This document shows positions 12,252-24,573 of a stretch of 64,000 nucleotides of DNA, one piece after another. The stretch lies in assembly GCA_024180945.1 (NCBI GenBank), contig JAKSGN010000007.1, positions 2,480,001-2,544,000 on the forward strand, given 5' to 3'. This stretch comes from Macrophomina tecta. Lineage: Eukaryota; Ascomycota; Dothideomycetes; Botryosphaeriales; Botryosphaeriaceae. Below the pieces are notes generated by a model. The model did not search any database. It was not told the DNA's origin and worked only from the letters and a program-made list of their open reading frames with translations. How positions within the stretch are numbered: position 1 is the stretch's first letter; each line of letters begins with the position of its first letter. The position numbers were made by a program, and so were the translations under genes.

Positions 12252-13887
12252 ATGACTGATCCAATAACTACCGCGAACCGCCGCCCTGGTCCCTACCTGC
12301 CCACAGATGGTCGAACACGCCGTCGGCCGCTCCCTTTCCACTCAAAACCCCTCGCCGCAGGCCTCCTTCGTCGACTCATGGAGGATCGAAGCGGGCAGGT
12401 GCTGGCCATCAACATCGTCTTTTTCGCCCTGACATGGATTATCATGATGCTGCGCGTTTATACGCGCGCCTATCTGATCAAGTCCTTCGGCAGAGATGAC
12501 TGGTCAATGCTGGCTGCTTTGCTGCTCTTTACCGGCTATCTGATCTGCCAGCTCGGAGGCCTGGCCTATGGCACTGGACGACATGATCGGGATCTCACTG
12601 CGCTGGACAGAACGAGGGCTCTACGGTACGCGGCTTCTACTCCCACCCTCCTGGCCCCGACTGACACCGAAGCCAGATACTGGTGGTGGTGTGAGCTCTT
12701 TTACACATCCGCCACGTGCATGCTGAAGTGTTCAGTCGTAAGCAAAACACTAATCGACCATCGTTGCGATGTGGCAAATCTCACCGTTCTCAACACCAGG
12801 GCTTGTTCCTTCTCCGCATCGCTGTGAAACGAGGCCATGTTCTCACCATATACATCATGAGTGCTGCGACCATCCTCCTGAGTGTTGGCTATTTCTTCGT
12901 CTTCATCTTCCAGTGCGATCCCGTCTCGTCATTCTGGACCATCAAGCCTAATAATGATGGCTGCTTACCCCTCGACGCCATCGCTGGAATCGCTTATGCC
13001 GCTGCCGTCCTTGGATCCATATCCGACTGGACCTTTGGTCAGTTATTCTTGTCGCTTCTCCATCCCACCTAACTGACATTCCTTGTAGGCATCCTACCTG
13101 GCTTCATTGTTTACGACCTCCAAATGAACAAGAGGACAAAGTTGGTAGTCGTCGGTATCCTTGGCTTCGCGGCCATTGGCAGCACCGCTACCATTGTCCG
13201 CATGCCTTACATCAAGGGCTTCAAGGCCACGCATGACTTTCTATGTACGCCTCTCGACGCTGCCTCCACACGCCTTTACGGCCGTTGGAAGAAGCTCCTG
13301 AATACTAACACTCCAACGCAGACGAGTCCACTGATATCGCCATCTGGTCAACGATCGAACCGGGCATCGGCATGACGGCCGCCTGCATTGCGACGCTCCG
13401 CCCTCTCCTCCAACACGTCCTGCATCGCACCGGCCTCTCGACGCCTGACAAGCGCAGCAACTACCCGGACGGCAGCTACGGCAACCAACTCGGCTCGACT
13501 AAGAACAAGAACCGGTCCGGCAACGGCTACATCCGCTCCAACTCGTATTCGCACCACCTCGACTCTCTTCGCCCAGACACCATCACCGGCACTGCGACCG
13601 TCATCGTCTCCGGCGGCGACGGCTCCTCATCGAACAGGAACTGGCGGGATGATAGCGATAAGGGGAGTGACGAGCACATCATCGGCTCGAGCGATATACA
13701 CATCAGCAAGAGCGTGCAGGTCACGCACGTAAGCGAGCCGGCCGAATCGAGCCCGGATATTTACAACGCCGGCGGTGGGGGGTACCATCAACACCACTAC
13801 TCGATGTCGAGGCAACATGGGCGGAAGGTGTCGAGGATAGAGGAGAGGGATGTAAGCGGCAGGAGTTCGGATGAGAGTCTGGTATGA
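12252..13887 (+). CDS. Rhodopsin-domain integral membrane protein (Pth11-like, no CFEM)
   Basis: Five exons: 12252 (or 12378)-12625, 12677-12737, 12800-13037, 13089-13244, 13322-13887. All junctions are GT..AG and phase-consistent. From ATG 12378 the protein is 422 aa; from ATG 12252 it is 464 aa. The 12378 start places the first TM helix (LAINIVFFALTWIIMMLRVY) near the N-terminus, as in the family. Family hallmarks: TRAYLIKSFGRDDWSMLAALLLF, YWWWCELFYTSATCMLKCSVGLFLLRIA, FQCDPVSSFW, ILPGFIVYDLQMNKRTK and STDIAIWSTIEPGIGMTAA. These are the seven-helix fungal rhodopsin-domain signature of proteins usually annotated as integral membrane or Pth11-like GPCRs. The last exon adds a long disordered Ser/Gly/His-rich cytoplasmic tail. 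No N-terminal CFEM cysteine domain is visible. Ligand unknown. Confidence 0.9.
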
Positions 13888-14749
13888 CGAAGAGCGAAGA
13901 GGCGCTAAGGCGTATAACCGGAGTTGAAAAATAAAAAGGGAAACCGGAAGAGTTGGAAATATTTGGGTTTTTGTTTTTCCTGTTGTCCTTTGCAAAACGA
14001 GGATTATACCCCAACGGTCCTGGCAGGCACGCCATGTTCCTTTCTTTTGTGTCTCTTTATGCCTCCATTTAAAACACATGATATACGTCGTACGCTAAAC
14101 CATGGCCAATGCTCACAAACGTCTACGCGCCTCTGCTAAGGCAAGCGCACTCCCAACACTGGAGTTCGCATGGGGTCCAAAGGATCCCACTGCAAGGTGG
14201 TATGGCGTAGATGGGATGGAAAAATAGAGGCCGGGACGGTCAGTGACGACGAGGGTCCAGCAACTCTCCAGATCTGATCTGCTGAAGGTGGAATGGATCA
14301 GCGACGAAGAATCAATAACCGTAGCATGGGCGATGGCGACTGTTATGACAGCTCGTCACAACAGCAAGGAAAGTGAACACGAAGTGCAGAAAATATCAAG
14401 GGTGGCTCCATCCCCCTAGAAAGACATGAACGATAGTTCACATCACATCGGAAGATGGAGCACCTACTCCGCACGTATCCCATGGCGCGAAGGTTTTTGA
14501 ACTTGTGCGCGCAGGGCAGGCTCAGACTTGAGCTGGACTATATCCTGCAGCACAAAGCAGTATATTTGTACATACTTAACCGGGCACAGGTCTAGGAATT
14601 CCGGGCCGACCTCCGTGCAAGCTATGGAAGCAATATTGGTATGGTAACTAGCGGTACTTATACACTACAGAGCCCATTTGGGACAAGGTGCTGTGTTTGC
14701 GGCGGAGCATTTGTGGCCTCCTTTTACCTTTCGTTTTCGTTTTCACTTC

Positions 14750-14784
<35 letters not shown>

Positions 14785-15103
14785 GCGATGTAGGCAGTAT
14801 GTAGTACGTGCACGGCATAGTGTGGTCGGTCGAGCAGAACGCACGCGTCGGTGCGGGCAGGTGCTAAATATAGACCAGTGTCGTCCGAGCAGGCTGCATG
14901 TGTTTAGGCACTTAAGCAGTGCAGTCAGACGAAAGACGAAGGATATGCATGACCGCAGCGCTACGCCGAACATCCTGGACAGTATTACGGAATCCACAGC
15001 GACATCTATTTGGTATTACGCTTTGAACAAAAAAAAAATAAATACAACACTGCCACGAAGCGACACCGCGTCCCTTCCAACCCCTCACCAACAAAGACCT
15101 CCG
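13888..15103. other. Intergenic, no gene supported
   Basis: 3' flanks of two convergent genes. It contains a long T-rich run (about 14740-14782). No RNA gene or domain was recognised. Confidence 0.5.
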
Positions 15104-15463
15104 TCACGCACCCGCCGCCGTCGGCCGCGTCATGACCGCCCAATCCCGCCTATCCACCATGCTCTCCTTCGGCCGCAGTCCCCTCGCGACCATGTGTCCC
15201 GTCTCCTCTTCTCCACTACTCCCGCTCTCCTCACTCCCACTCTCTCCCTCCACATCGTTCCGCGCCTCGTCGTAGACCGGCGGCTCCTCCCGGCCGCAGC
15301 AGCAGTACTGCTGTTGCGACAGGCGCTTGAAGCGCTTCTCGTTCTCAGACTGCAGCTTGTCGAAATCGCGGGCGTATTCCTGGTCGCGCTCGAGGGCGGC
15401 TTGGCGGCGGCGGCGCAGGCGAGAGGAGAGAAGAGCAGCGCAAGAGAGGAAGAGGGATGGCAT
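15104..15463 (-). CDS. Small hypothetical protein with N-terminal hydrophobic segment and charged coiled-coil-like region
   Basis: A single-exon 119-aa frame starts at ATG 15463. A short hydrophobic N-terminus (MPSLFLSCAALLSS) is followed by RLRRRR, an Ala/Glu/Arg/Lys-rich helix (QAALERDQEYARDFDKLQSENEKRFKRLSQQ) with heptad-like spacing, a CCC cluster, and an acidic Ser/Gly/Glu tail. The order fits a type of small anchored fungal protein: one membrane or signal segment, then a basic, coiled cytoplasmic region. I do not recognise a family. Codon composition and organised architecture argue for a gene; lack of introns or homology knowledge keeps confidence moderate. Confidence 0.5.
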   Translation of the reverse strand: MPSLFLSCAALLSSRLRRRRQAALERDQEYARDFDKLQSENEKRFKRLSQQQYCCCGREEPPVYDEARNDVEGESGSEESGSSGEEETGHMVARGLRPKESMVDRRDWAVMTRPTAAGA

Positions 15464-17274
15464 TATTGTCCTTTTTTCTTTTAAAAGAGATTTTTTTTTT
15501 TTAGTTTGTTGCGTTTGTGTATATATGTTGATTGTGGCGGGGTGCGGTGGTAGAGATGGAAGCGCAGCGCTGAGATCGTGCAGAAGGCTTATGGCAACGG
15601 CGTGAAGTATGAGGATCTCTGGCCTGAAGATGATGCCCTGCGATGGCGGCGAATAGCAAGGGGGCGCAGGAAGAGGAGAGGGGGAGGAGGGATGGCTTTT
15701 GTTTTAAAACGTGGGAGTGGGCGGATATGGGCAGATGCTTTCGTGGGATGTTTAAGGAATCCGGACGGAATGAAATGGAAGGCGAAAACAAGCTGAGACG
15801 AGGCAAGAGTAAGTCAAGAAGAAGAGGTGCAGGGCTCAAGAAAGTTCTTTTTCATCCGGGGCAAATTTCATGGAGTTTGCATCAGAGCGTGATAGAAAAG
15901 AAAAATAGGGCTCGACGGGCACTAGAGGCGTCGTTTGCGTCATACACAGCGCACGACAGTGCAATTGCCGGCAGATATGAGGAGGGCAATTATACCTTGA
16001 GCTGGGGGACCCGGCAGAAACACCAGCAGCAACGGCGGATCAGCAGGGTTTTTGGGAAAGGGTCGTTTGACAGCTCATCGGTGCGCATTGGTGAAATGAG
16101 CTTTGGGGGGGTGTGGGCGGAGCGTTAGGCTCGATCCGGATCATCGGGCGCGCTGAGAGATTCGAAGGCTTGGGGGCATGTTTTGGCTTCTGACACGTCG
16201 CGGATTCGTCAAGCGCCAGGGTTTGGGGGTCTGGCGGTCACGCAGGGCGCGGCGGGAGGCCTCTGGGCGGACTGTTGGTGGTGCTGAGGGCTGGGCGAGG
16301 CCGGGACTTGTTGGGCACGTCATAGGCAGGCGGGAGAGCGATGGGGCGCAGCGCGGGTGCGCGTTCCCGCTGCTTGCGCTGTGCCGACGTCACCATGCCA
16401 CACAGTACACGGCGGGCTGGGGCTGGGGCTGGCCGACGAGAGTTCGCGCAGACGGGTGGATGGACTGCGGGAAGGACGCGCGCAGCTGGGGCCGCGGAGC
16501 AGGCGGTGGTCCGTCCGCACGCCGTTGTGGCTGGACTGCCTCTTCTGCCTGGCCAACAGCAGCTCCGCGCGCCAGCCTGAGCCGCGGGCCTCCCGCTCCT
16601 TCCGCCGGCCATCGTGGAGACAGCGCTCGCTGCGGCGGCGTCGCGCCGCAGAAATGCCCCAAGCAGTCGCGGCGGAGGCAGCGGGCGCGCGGTCGCGGGG
16701 CTGCCATGCTCGTTTCCCACGCCTCTGGCTGCATGATCGACCGCCGCGCCTGTGGGCCTCGCTGCCGCTGCCGCCCACGGATGTGCTAAGCCGTTCGCTT
16801 CGAAGGATTGCTCTCAGCCTCAGCCTGCCGCTGCCTGCCCGTCGTATTCCACCCACCAAGCGTCCCTCCACCCTCAGCCATCGCCTCTCGCTCACCCAGT
16901 CTCTCGTTGCGTGCGCCACTCCACCCAAGCCCGCCGCGCTCCTCTGCCCCGCCCGCATCCAACAGCATCCCGGCTCCGCTGTCTCGTCCCACGCGCCTGG
17001 TATCTTGATTGCCGATACCTGCATCCCTCGCCGCCGACAAGCAAACCATCCGTGGCCAACGTGCGCCGGATCGGCGAGAAGCTCAGCCCCGTCGCAGCCC
17101 TCCGCTCGCTCGCACTCCTTCCTGCTAAAAGCCGTCCCTGCCTGCCGCCCGCCATCCTTCGCCGACCTGGCTGCATGGGCATAGCGCATCTACCTGCGAC
17201 CCGTGCGAGCGCCTGCTCTCTCCAAAAGATAGACCAACCGCCATCGCCCGAGCTCCCCGACGGCGGCTGCGAGA
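15464..17274. other. Intergenic, GC-rich, no gene supported
   Basis: Upstream region of the small minus-strand protein and of the plus-strand gene at 17275. Between 16.2 and 17.2 kb it is GC-rich, with long open frames in several frames of both strands that mirror each other and show no domain. I leave them out. Confidence 0.5.
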
Positions 17275-18345
17275 ATGGCGCCCAAGGAGCACCATCAGTA
17301 CATGACTGTCAGCGATCTGAACAATGAGCACTACACCATAGCCGTGTGTACCCCAGCTGCCCTTCCTCTCCCCTGGCATTAACAGCTCGCAGTGGTACTG
17401 GCGCCTCATTGCGCTGCTGGCATCATGGATGATATTGGGCGGGTAAGTTGCTTCGCCGACACCTCTGTCGTGCACCCTCGCTCATCAGCCCGGTCGCATA
17501 GTTACCTTATCATCCCTCCGCTATTCCACGAAAACGCAGAGTCAGAGCTTCGCTGCGCACCACGTATCCTGACGGTCTTCGTTGTCGCTCTGCTCGTCGC
17601 CGGGTATTCCTTCACTGTTCTCCTGTGCTTCGCCGTCAAGTCGATGATATTCCAGTCCGAGTCCATCTTCCTGCCGGCCCTGGCTTCCTCGGCTCTCGGG
17701 CTCCTTACCGTCCTTTACAACTGGCTCGCGTACGCCCATTTCGAATGGAACCGCGCATCTATAATCGCCATTGCGCTCTCCGGCGGCATGACGCTTTTGT
17801 ACGGAATCTTTCTGGTCCACACTAACCGCCGCATCACGCGCCTGCGCGCCCACTTGAGCTCTCGCTCGCACAACATGTGGCAGCACAACAGCACCTACTA
17901 CGAGAACTGGATCGCCAATATGTTCCCCAGCGTCAAGCATGTCTCTCCAGACTACTCTGCTCCACCTGACCAGTACAATATGCCGCCCACCGACGATGAT
18001 CTCGTAAACCAGCAGATGGCCATGCTTCTGATGAACAAGGACCCTGGCCCTTCGCCCGACGCTAGCCAGAGCACTTTCCAGATCCAATTGCCTATTGGCG
18101 AAGAATCTGACACTGAGAACAGCCCGAATGCTCGGCGCAACCGCACTCTGAGGAGCCCACCTCGGACTTTACCAGTACAAGAATTTTACGGGATTCCAAG
18201 GACAAGAACGGGTAGTCACGGCCATGGCCAATCGAGCAGTGACCCAAGAAGAGGGAGAACTGATGCAAGAGGCGGTGGTGGTGAGGTAAGAGCGAAGAGC
18301 AGGGAGGAAAGACGGCAAGAGATCGAGATGGGCCTAGTACGTTGA
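17275..18345 (+). CDS. Multi-pass membrane protein, fungal, unknown function
   Basis: Preferred exons are 17275-17343, 17393-17442 and 17502-18345, giving 320 aa. Exon 1 could instead end at 17345 and join 17386 in the same frame. TM segments: WRLIALLASWMILGGYLIIPPLF spans the exon 2/3 junction; then ILTVFVVALLVAGYSFTVLLCF, FLPALASSALGLLTVLYNWLAY and SIIAIALSGGMTLLYGIFLV. A cytoplasmic tail follows with HNMWQHNSTYYENWIANMFPSVKH and a disordered, Arg-rich C-terminus. The hydrophobic frame of the 50-nt exon 2 is recovered only with the CATAG acceptor at 17501, which restores a continuous first helix and supports the model. The architecture (four helices plus a long tail) is typical of a conserved fungal membrane protein; I assign no function. 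Confidence 0.8.
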
Positions 18346-20425
18346 GGGGAACTGAGCGGTACACATGATCGAGTTGACTGCCAACGATCTTGCGACGGAG
18401 TTCACGTCAGATACGCTTTTTTTTTTTTTTCTCTCTCTCTCCTGTATTGCATTGCCGGTGTTCCTTGGCTGGGAAACGGACGAGGTGTTGGGTACATGAA
18501 TCTTGGTTCCTCTCTTTTCCGGTAGTCGCCAGACTTGTCACTTTCTTCTCGATTCTATTTCTCCTGTACAGACGCATCTTCTACATTTGGCTTTAAATCA
18601 TCTCTTCCGGCTCACAGAGACACCCTCGAGCGGTACCATCAAGGAAGGAGCAGCGCGTTTCGCAAGATAGGTAAAAGACTTCTATTGATTAGTAGATAAT
18701 TTAACGTATAATCGCACTTCGCACGTCACTGTCCATGGAAGAAACCCAGTCAGCACGGCCCAACTTCATGATCTCGCGCAAGAGCAGCATATTCCTCTCC
18801 AGGAAACGCTCTCTCAGCTAGCTCGGAGATCCCGGCGTCGAAACATACTCTACCTGATCGAGTCAAGTGTCTACATAACCCTGGACGTTCCACAAAAATC
18901 CAATACCATGGGTAACCCCATTGCTGCCCCGCCCTTTCATCCCCTGTCCCCTGTCCTGACTGCCGCCACGGCCGCAGTTCCAACGCTTCTCGCTCCCGCT
19001 CCCAGAGCCGACTGTGTGTGCAATATGTACGGCTACTGATGCAACGCGCGAACACAATAACATGAATAGAGATTGTCTAATACATACACATAGGGAGAGA
19101 GGGAAAGGGAGAAGCAGCGCACGTGAATCTGATCCCCGCAGCGCTCTCTCCCCTTCATCATCCCTACCAGCCGCAATCATCAAAACCCAGAAACAAATAG
19201 CCCTCTCCATCCTCCTTCTCCCCGTCGGCCGCCGCCGCCCCATGCCTACCTACCTTCCTAAGCCAAACACGTCAGCCGCACCACTCCACGCGTGTATCTG
19301 CATCACCCTCCTAAAACACTCCGAACGGGGAAAGGAAAAGAGAAGGGGGGTGGGCGAGGGACGGAGCAAAGCCCTAAGCCACGCCCTACGCGCGCGTACA
19401 ACGAAGCCCAGGGCAAGAGGGGAAGCGCGGGACACGGACGGCTCACCGCAATGGTGGGTTTGAGTTGTTCGCCCGTTGCATGTGTACGTGTGCATGTGGC
19501 AGCAGAGATCCTCTTTTCTTTTTATCTTTTTCTTTTTCTTCTTCTTTTGGTGCGCAGTGCAATGAAACGTCTAGGGCGTGACACGCTTGGTTTATGTGTG
19601 CGTCGTGTGCGATGGCTCCCGCCTGCGTACCTGTGTATATGCGCCTGCCTGAGGCTGATGCGTTCTGTGCTTTGCTTTTTTTTTTCTTTATTTCTTTCTT
19701 TTTTACCTGCGCTTGACGGATTCAGTGCATTTATGTTTGTTGGTAGCCCGCACGGATGGTTGGGCGCGGGAGGGGAAATGCTTCTACCCAAAAGCTGTGC
19801 TTCTCTCAGTGTTGATATGGTCGGTATGCCTTTGTGCTATTGGAGAGGGAGCACCAGGGGTGGCGTTGATTGGACTAAAGACAGGCCCACAGCACGCTGC
19901 GCACTGCTTCTTCTCGCCGAGTGTTTGAACTGAATATGCTAGAATCCCCCGGCTTTTGCTTCCCGGGACATTTCTTCCTACGCGTGCGCATCTCCTGACG
20001 GAAAAAAGAAAGTTTATCCAAATTCCCATATTAAAACCACATTTACATGTTTCCATGCCTCAGCAATAGCCCAATGAAATGGAAGCTAAGGAACTAGCGG
20101 CCGACGATAAAAAAAAAAAAGAGAGAGAAAAAGAGGTTCTGGGTAGAGACCTCAATCCAGGCGAAAAATAATGACAAAAACATCCCTTTCTCTCCGTAGC
20201 GACACCTATAAAACCGTGCCGCTCGCACAATTCTCCATTAGATCTCTCCACGCCAACATATGAAGCGTCCGATGACCGGCGTATATCTCCCCTTTTGTGA
20301 AACAATAGTGAGTATCAGAAGCCCAAAAATGAGTGGATACGTCCATAGCATGACCATCTCCCCCATCCCCGGTCCTCGATACCACCTCATAACACCCCTT
20401 TGATCAACCTTTACCTCGAAGATCA
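18346..20425. other. Intergenic, no gene supported
   Basis: About 2.1 kb between two convergent genes. It has poly-T and T/C-rich tracts (18418-18440, 19500-19550, 19670-19705) and an A-rich tract near 20110. No domain or spliced gene was found. Confidence 0.5.
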
Positions 20426-23400
20426 TTAATTCCCACCCGTCGTTGCCCTCTTTAACATCTGATGCAACGCCTGAAACTTAACTGGTTTGGTCAAGAAGTA
20501 ATTGATGCCGCTATTCAGCGCCTCTACCCGAGCGGCCGCTGACGCCAGACCTGTCAGCGCGATGACTATTGCCGGGCGGATGCCATCGCGCTGCTCGTAG
20601 CGGCGGATCTCGCGGGTGGCGGCCATGCCGTCCATGACTGGCATTGTGAGATCTGCATTTTGTTAGCCGAGAGGTAGAGAGAATGGGTATTGTAAGGAGC
20701 GGAGTTTGTACCCATCAATACGTAGTTGAACTGGCCCTTCGCCTCCTTATATGTCTCGACGGCTTGAAGGCCGTTCATAGCCTCTTCGTAATCGAAGCTA
20801 TAGCGCCGCATAAAGGCCGTGAGGAGCTAGGTGTTAAGTCAGTTTTTTTTTTTTTTTTTTTTTTTTGGCTTTTTTTTTTTTAAAGAGAAAAGGCTAGTGC
20901 ATTCCGATATATTAAACTCGGCGCTCTTTGGGGGTTAAATGGCGAGTGAGCTTACCGAGAGATTGATGCGATTGTCTGGGATGCTACGTTAGTCACCGAT
21001 AACACAAGGGGTGTCCCCTAAAACCTACCATCAACCAGCAGTATGCGAAGATGACTATCTATCGGAGAATGCTGCATGGATGCGTTGGCAATGTAATTGT
21101 CAACAAGACTCCGCGGTATTGTTTCAGGTTCTATGATTCTGTCATGGTCATGCTCATCAGCGCAGTAGTGGCATAGTGGAAGAATGGATGGCGTACGAGT
21201 TTGACCGTGACTTTGATCCCAATGGGGAGCTCCCCAGATGCGTTGGGATCCAATTTGGGCTCTTCCATTCCCTGATTGGTGAGCCTATCTCAGGTGCATC
21301 TCTGCTGGGAGAAGCCAATGGCGTCACGGTCAATGGCATATGCTTGTCCCGACGGTCTAGAGCCTGGCTAAGCGACTTTGCTAATTTATGCGGCCCGCAC
21401 CTGGCGATGTACCGAAATGCGTCAGATCGATGATCGATATGTGAATGGTAGGGTGATAGGCCCCTGTTTAAATACTTACGGTTGTGTGATGATGTCGACA
21501 ACGATATTTCCCCCTTGGAAATGCGGATCACTTCGGAGCTGCGCAGCATCACCACCTTCAAGAGCAATGAACATGACCACTGGTATCTTCTCGGGTGAGG
21601 TTGTGCCTTCTAAGGTTTCAAGGAATTCCGCATCCGGTTCAAGGCAGATGATCACTCTAGCGGAAAGGGCGGTCGAGACGTTCGAGACGACCGCATCTGC
21701 TCCGAACCAGTCCTTCAAAGTTTTCGCAATGGAAATGCCATGCTCCCGTCGGCCTCTCTGGATCAAGTCGGAAGGGCCATCCAGACTTTCCGGATTTGTA
21801 GTCTCCAAGATGCAAACCGGTCGGCCTCTCAGTTGAGCCGCTGCCTGGGTGAGGAAGCTGTCCTCGTCATCTGGTGTTTGTGGAGTCTCGGCCAGGGGGA
21901 GACTCAGACTTAGTTTAACTTCTGTACCCTTTTGAATTTCGCTCTTCAAATCAATTCTACCCTTCAGGCCCTGAACAATCTGGCGCACAATGCTGAGTCC
22001 GAGACCAGTACCAGGTGAGAATGAATCCTCTTGAGAGAAAGGTCTCCAAAGGCCGCTTCTCAGGTACTCCGCAGACATACCTTTCCCAGTATCTGAAACG
22101 ATGAAGGTGACTTCGACTTTGTTGGGACCTTTCTTTGCATTGAGCTCTGATTGTCTGGTCCGTAATGAGATCCGAATAAATCCAGACTTTGTGTATTTGA
22201 GAGCGTTACCAACCAGATTCATTACTATTCTTCTCCAGGCTCCCGGCTGAGTCGTGACGGTCCAGTCACTCCGGTGTGGTATGTCCAGAACAAGGCGAAC
22301 AGTTCCGTCGCTTCCCGTGCTGAGGTTCTCTGCCGGCTGATCTGTCCCTATTGGAAGTGAAGCTTTTGTGCTGCTTGAAGATCGACGCTGTTGTGGTCAG
22401 TGTGCTGTTCTCGGTGCTAATTCAAATGCCAGACACTTACACTCGTACTTCGACCAGAGATCTGTTCAAGTCTGGAAAGAGCTCCTCGATGGACCTGGCC
22501 AGCAAACACAGCTTCCAACACTTCCTCAGTTAGCATCGCAAGGTCGACATCTGCCACAAGACTGGCTGGCTCGGTACAGCTTCGGTCACCCGGACGGCCT
22601 GTCAGATTTATAGCATCCTGTCCGTTCTTGCTGGAAGCTTTGCTCGGTGTTTTGTTGAAAGTATTGGCCTTGGAAAAGTCGAGAACGTGGTCGATTGTGT
22701 CCAGTAAAGTCTTTCCGCACATAGATATTGAGTCCAACATGGCTGCTTGGTAGACATCGAGGTCAGTTTCCTGAAGGAATTGTACGCCACCGAGGATGCC
22801 ATGCAGCGGGCATCTCAGTTCGTGTGAGATGGATGCAACAAATGTGCTCTTCGCACGGTCCGAAGTGATGGCATCGAGTCGAGAAAGCTCAGTCATAATA
22901 CTGTTCCCAAAAGCCTGAAGGTAAATGAGGTCGACGTCTGGATAAAGCACACGGTTCGGTTCCGTCGTCCAGCAAATACATCCAGCAAACCATCTGTCAC
23001 GTTGATAATCCCAGAGCGGGAGAATAGCAATGCTTCTGACTCCTGGTGCGATCTTGAGGAGCCTTTCAATGGTCACATTGTTCTTGTCAACGGGCGACGT
23101 CTTTCCGGCACGTACGCCATAGTCCTTGTCGTCGACAGCCTCTGAACTTGGTGCCATCTCAGGCGCGCTGTCCGAGGTTTGTGATTGTGAGATGTCTCCT
23201 GATGAAGATAAGTTGAAGATGTGGCCGAATGGGTACCTTCTCAGCAGTCTTTTGAGATCAGACTCTGCGAAGTCCGTATCGTAGACATCAGGCTCACCGT
23301 CCAAAACTGCCGCCTTCCCTCCAATCGAGGACCCGAGGACCTCACATATCTTCCTTTCCGTCAGATTATCTCCCTCCGAGCTCGAGCTCTTGGACTCAAC

Positions 23401-24573
23401 TCCCCACGGCCGCTCTAGAGGTGAAGGGTCGTTCCCACCCGTATCTTTTTTTGTTTCGCTCGCGAGGTGATTATGATCTTCTGACTGAGATTTAGCGAAG
23501 CTCCTCCTATGAGGAGCATTGATCGCCCCTCCGAAAGTAGCCACAGAGGCGTCGAAAATTATGCAGCCACAAACGTCTATGCTCTCGCGCATGATATTTG
23601 CAGCCCGCGAAAACATAGTTTTTGACCCTGACGGCAACATAGTCTCTTGGAGACTCATCGTCGATCTCTTACGAGGTGCTGGGCCTGGCGTGCTCAAAAC
23701 CCGCGGCCTCTTTTTGATCTTAGGGCTTGAGTCCCTTTCGGGGGAGACCTTTGAGGCCTTTTCTATGGATGCCGAAGCAGACTGCGACATGGTGGCCATA
23801 GAATCGGGCACCTGTGTGTTGGTGCTGAATATCTGGTGCGAAGGAGACTTCCTTTCTGAGGATTCCTGCGGTCGGTGGTTCAGTGAATGGATGGATGATT
23901 CTCCCGTAACGAACGAGGTCAGACCGTGAAGCATCTGTTCGTACCGACGGTGACCTTCCTTCGCTTTGCTAGTCTCCAGATATGTCATGACCGTCGTAGC
24001 GATCCCTTGGAGTGCGAGCAATTGCTCCTGTGTCAGGCCATTTCGAGGTTCGTGGCCAAACACGCAGTAAGCCCCGATGATAGTTCCCCAAGGGCTTCGC
24101 AAAGGGACACCGGCATAAAATCGTACCCGGGGCTCGCTCTGCACGTATGGCCTGGCCGAAAATCGTGGATCCTCGGCCAGGTCGTTGATGATCACAGCCG
24201 GGACATTGGATTTGGCGCCGGCAGGTTCGTAAATTATGTCCCCAAGGCTGAGAACGTGCTCACACACGCCTTTGCTGCGTGGAATGATGACACTGCCAAG
24301 CCACAAGTCATCCTCCGGGTCGGGTTCTATGTTTGGAAGCAGCGAGAGCGTCCGAGTTGCCTCAGCTAGAATGTATTGGTATCTCCCATCCAGTAAGGAG
24401 ATCAATCCTCGGTTCACGTTCAGGCGCAAAGCCCCGAGTTGAGCAAAGGCTGTCAAGGCTGTGTCCTTGCAGGCTCTCGGGATGAACCCTTTGGGAGGCA
24501 CAATACATCCGGGTGAGTCCTCGACAAGACGAAGCTCAAGAGCATTGATGGCTGCCTGGTAGAACCTGCTCAT
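20426..24573 (-). CDS. Hybrid histidine kinase: GAF, HisKA, HATPase, receiver
   Basis: Six exons (24573-22441, 22387-21480, 21138-21029, 20975-20956, 20826-20712, 20652-20426) total 1170 aa, all phases consistent. A GAF-like sensor region spans roughly residues 60-200 (KGVCEHVLSLGD, RFYAGVPLRSPWGTIIGAYCVF). A Ser-rich linker follows, then the H-box FVASISHELRCPLHGILGG with the phospho-accepting His584. The ATPase domain has N-box MNLVGNALKYTKSG, DTGKGM and GTGLGL. The receiver reads LRILLVDDNRINLS, VLMDLTMPVMDG (phospho-acceptor Asp1096, its codon split by intron 5), ALTG and LTKPVKF. The protein is cytoplasmic as read (no TM segments). Such kinases phosphorylate an Hpt protein (Ypd1 type) upstream of response regulators; the signal sensed is unknown. 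Intron 2 is long (341 nt) and exon 4 is only 20 nt. Confidence 0.94.

Noticed and set aside
11431..12377. Long open frames on both strands upstream of the rhodopsin-domain gene
   Set aside because: They mirror each other, are Arg/Pro/Ser-biased and lack domains; the real coding sequence begins at 12252 or 12378.
16238..17190. Long frames on both strands before the 17275 gene
   Set aside because: Same GC-driven artefact; no family signal.
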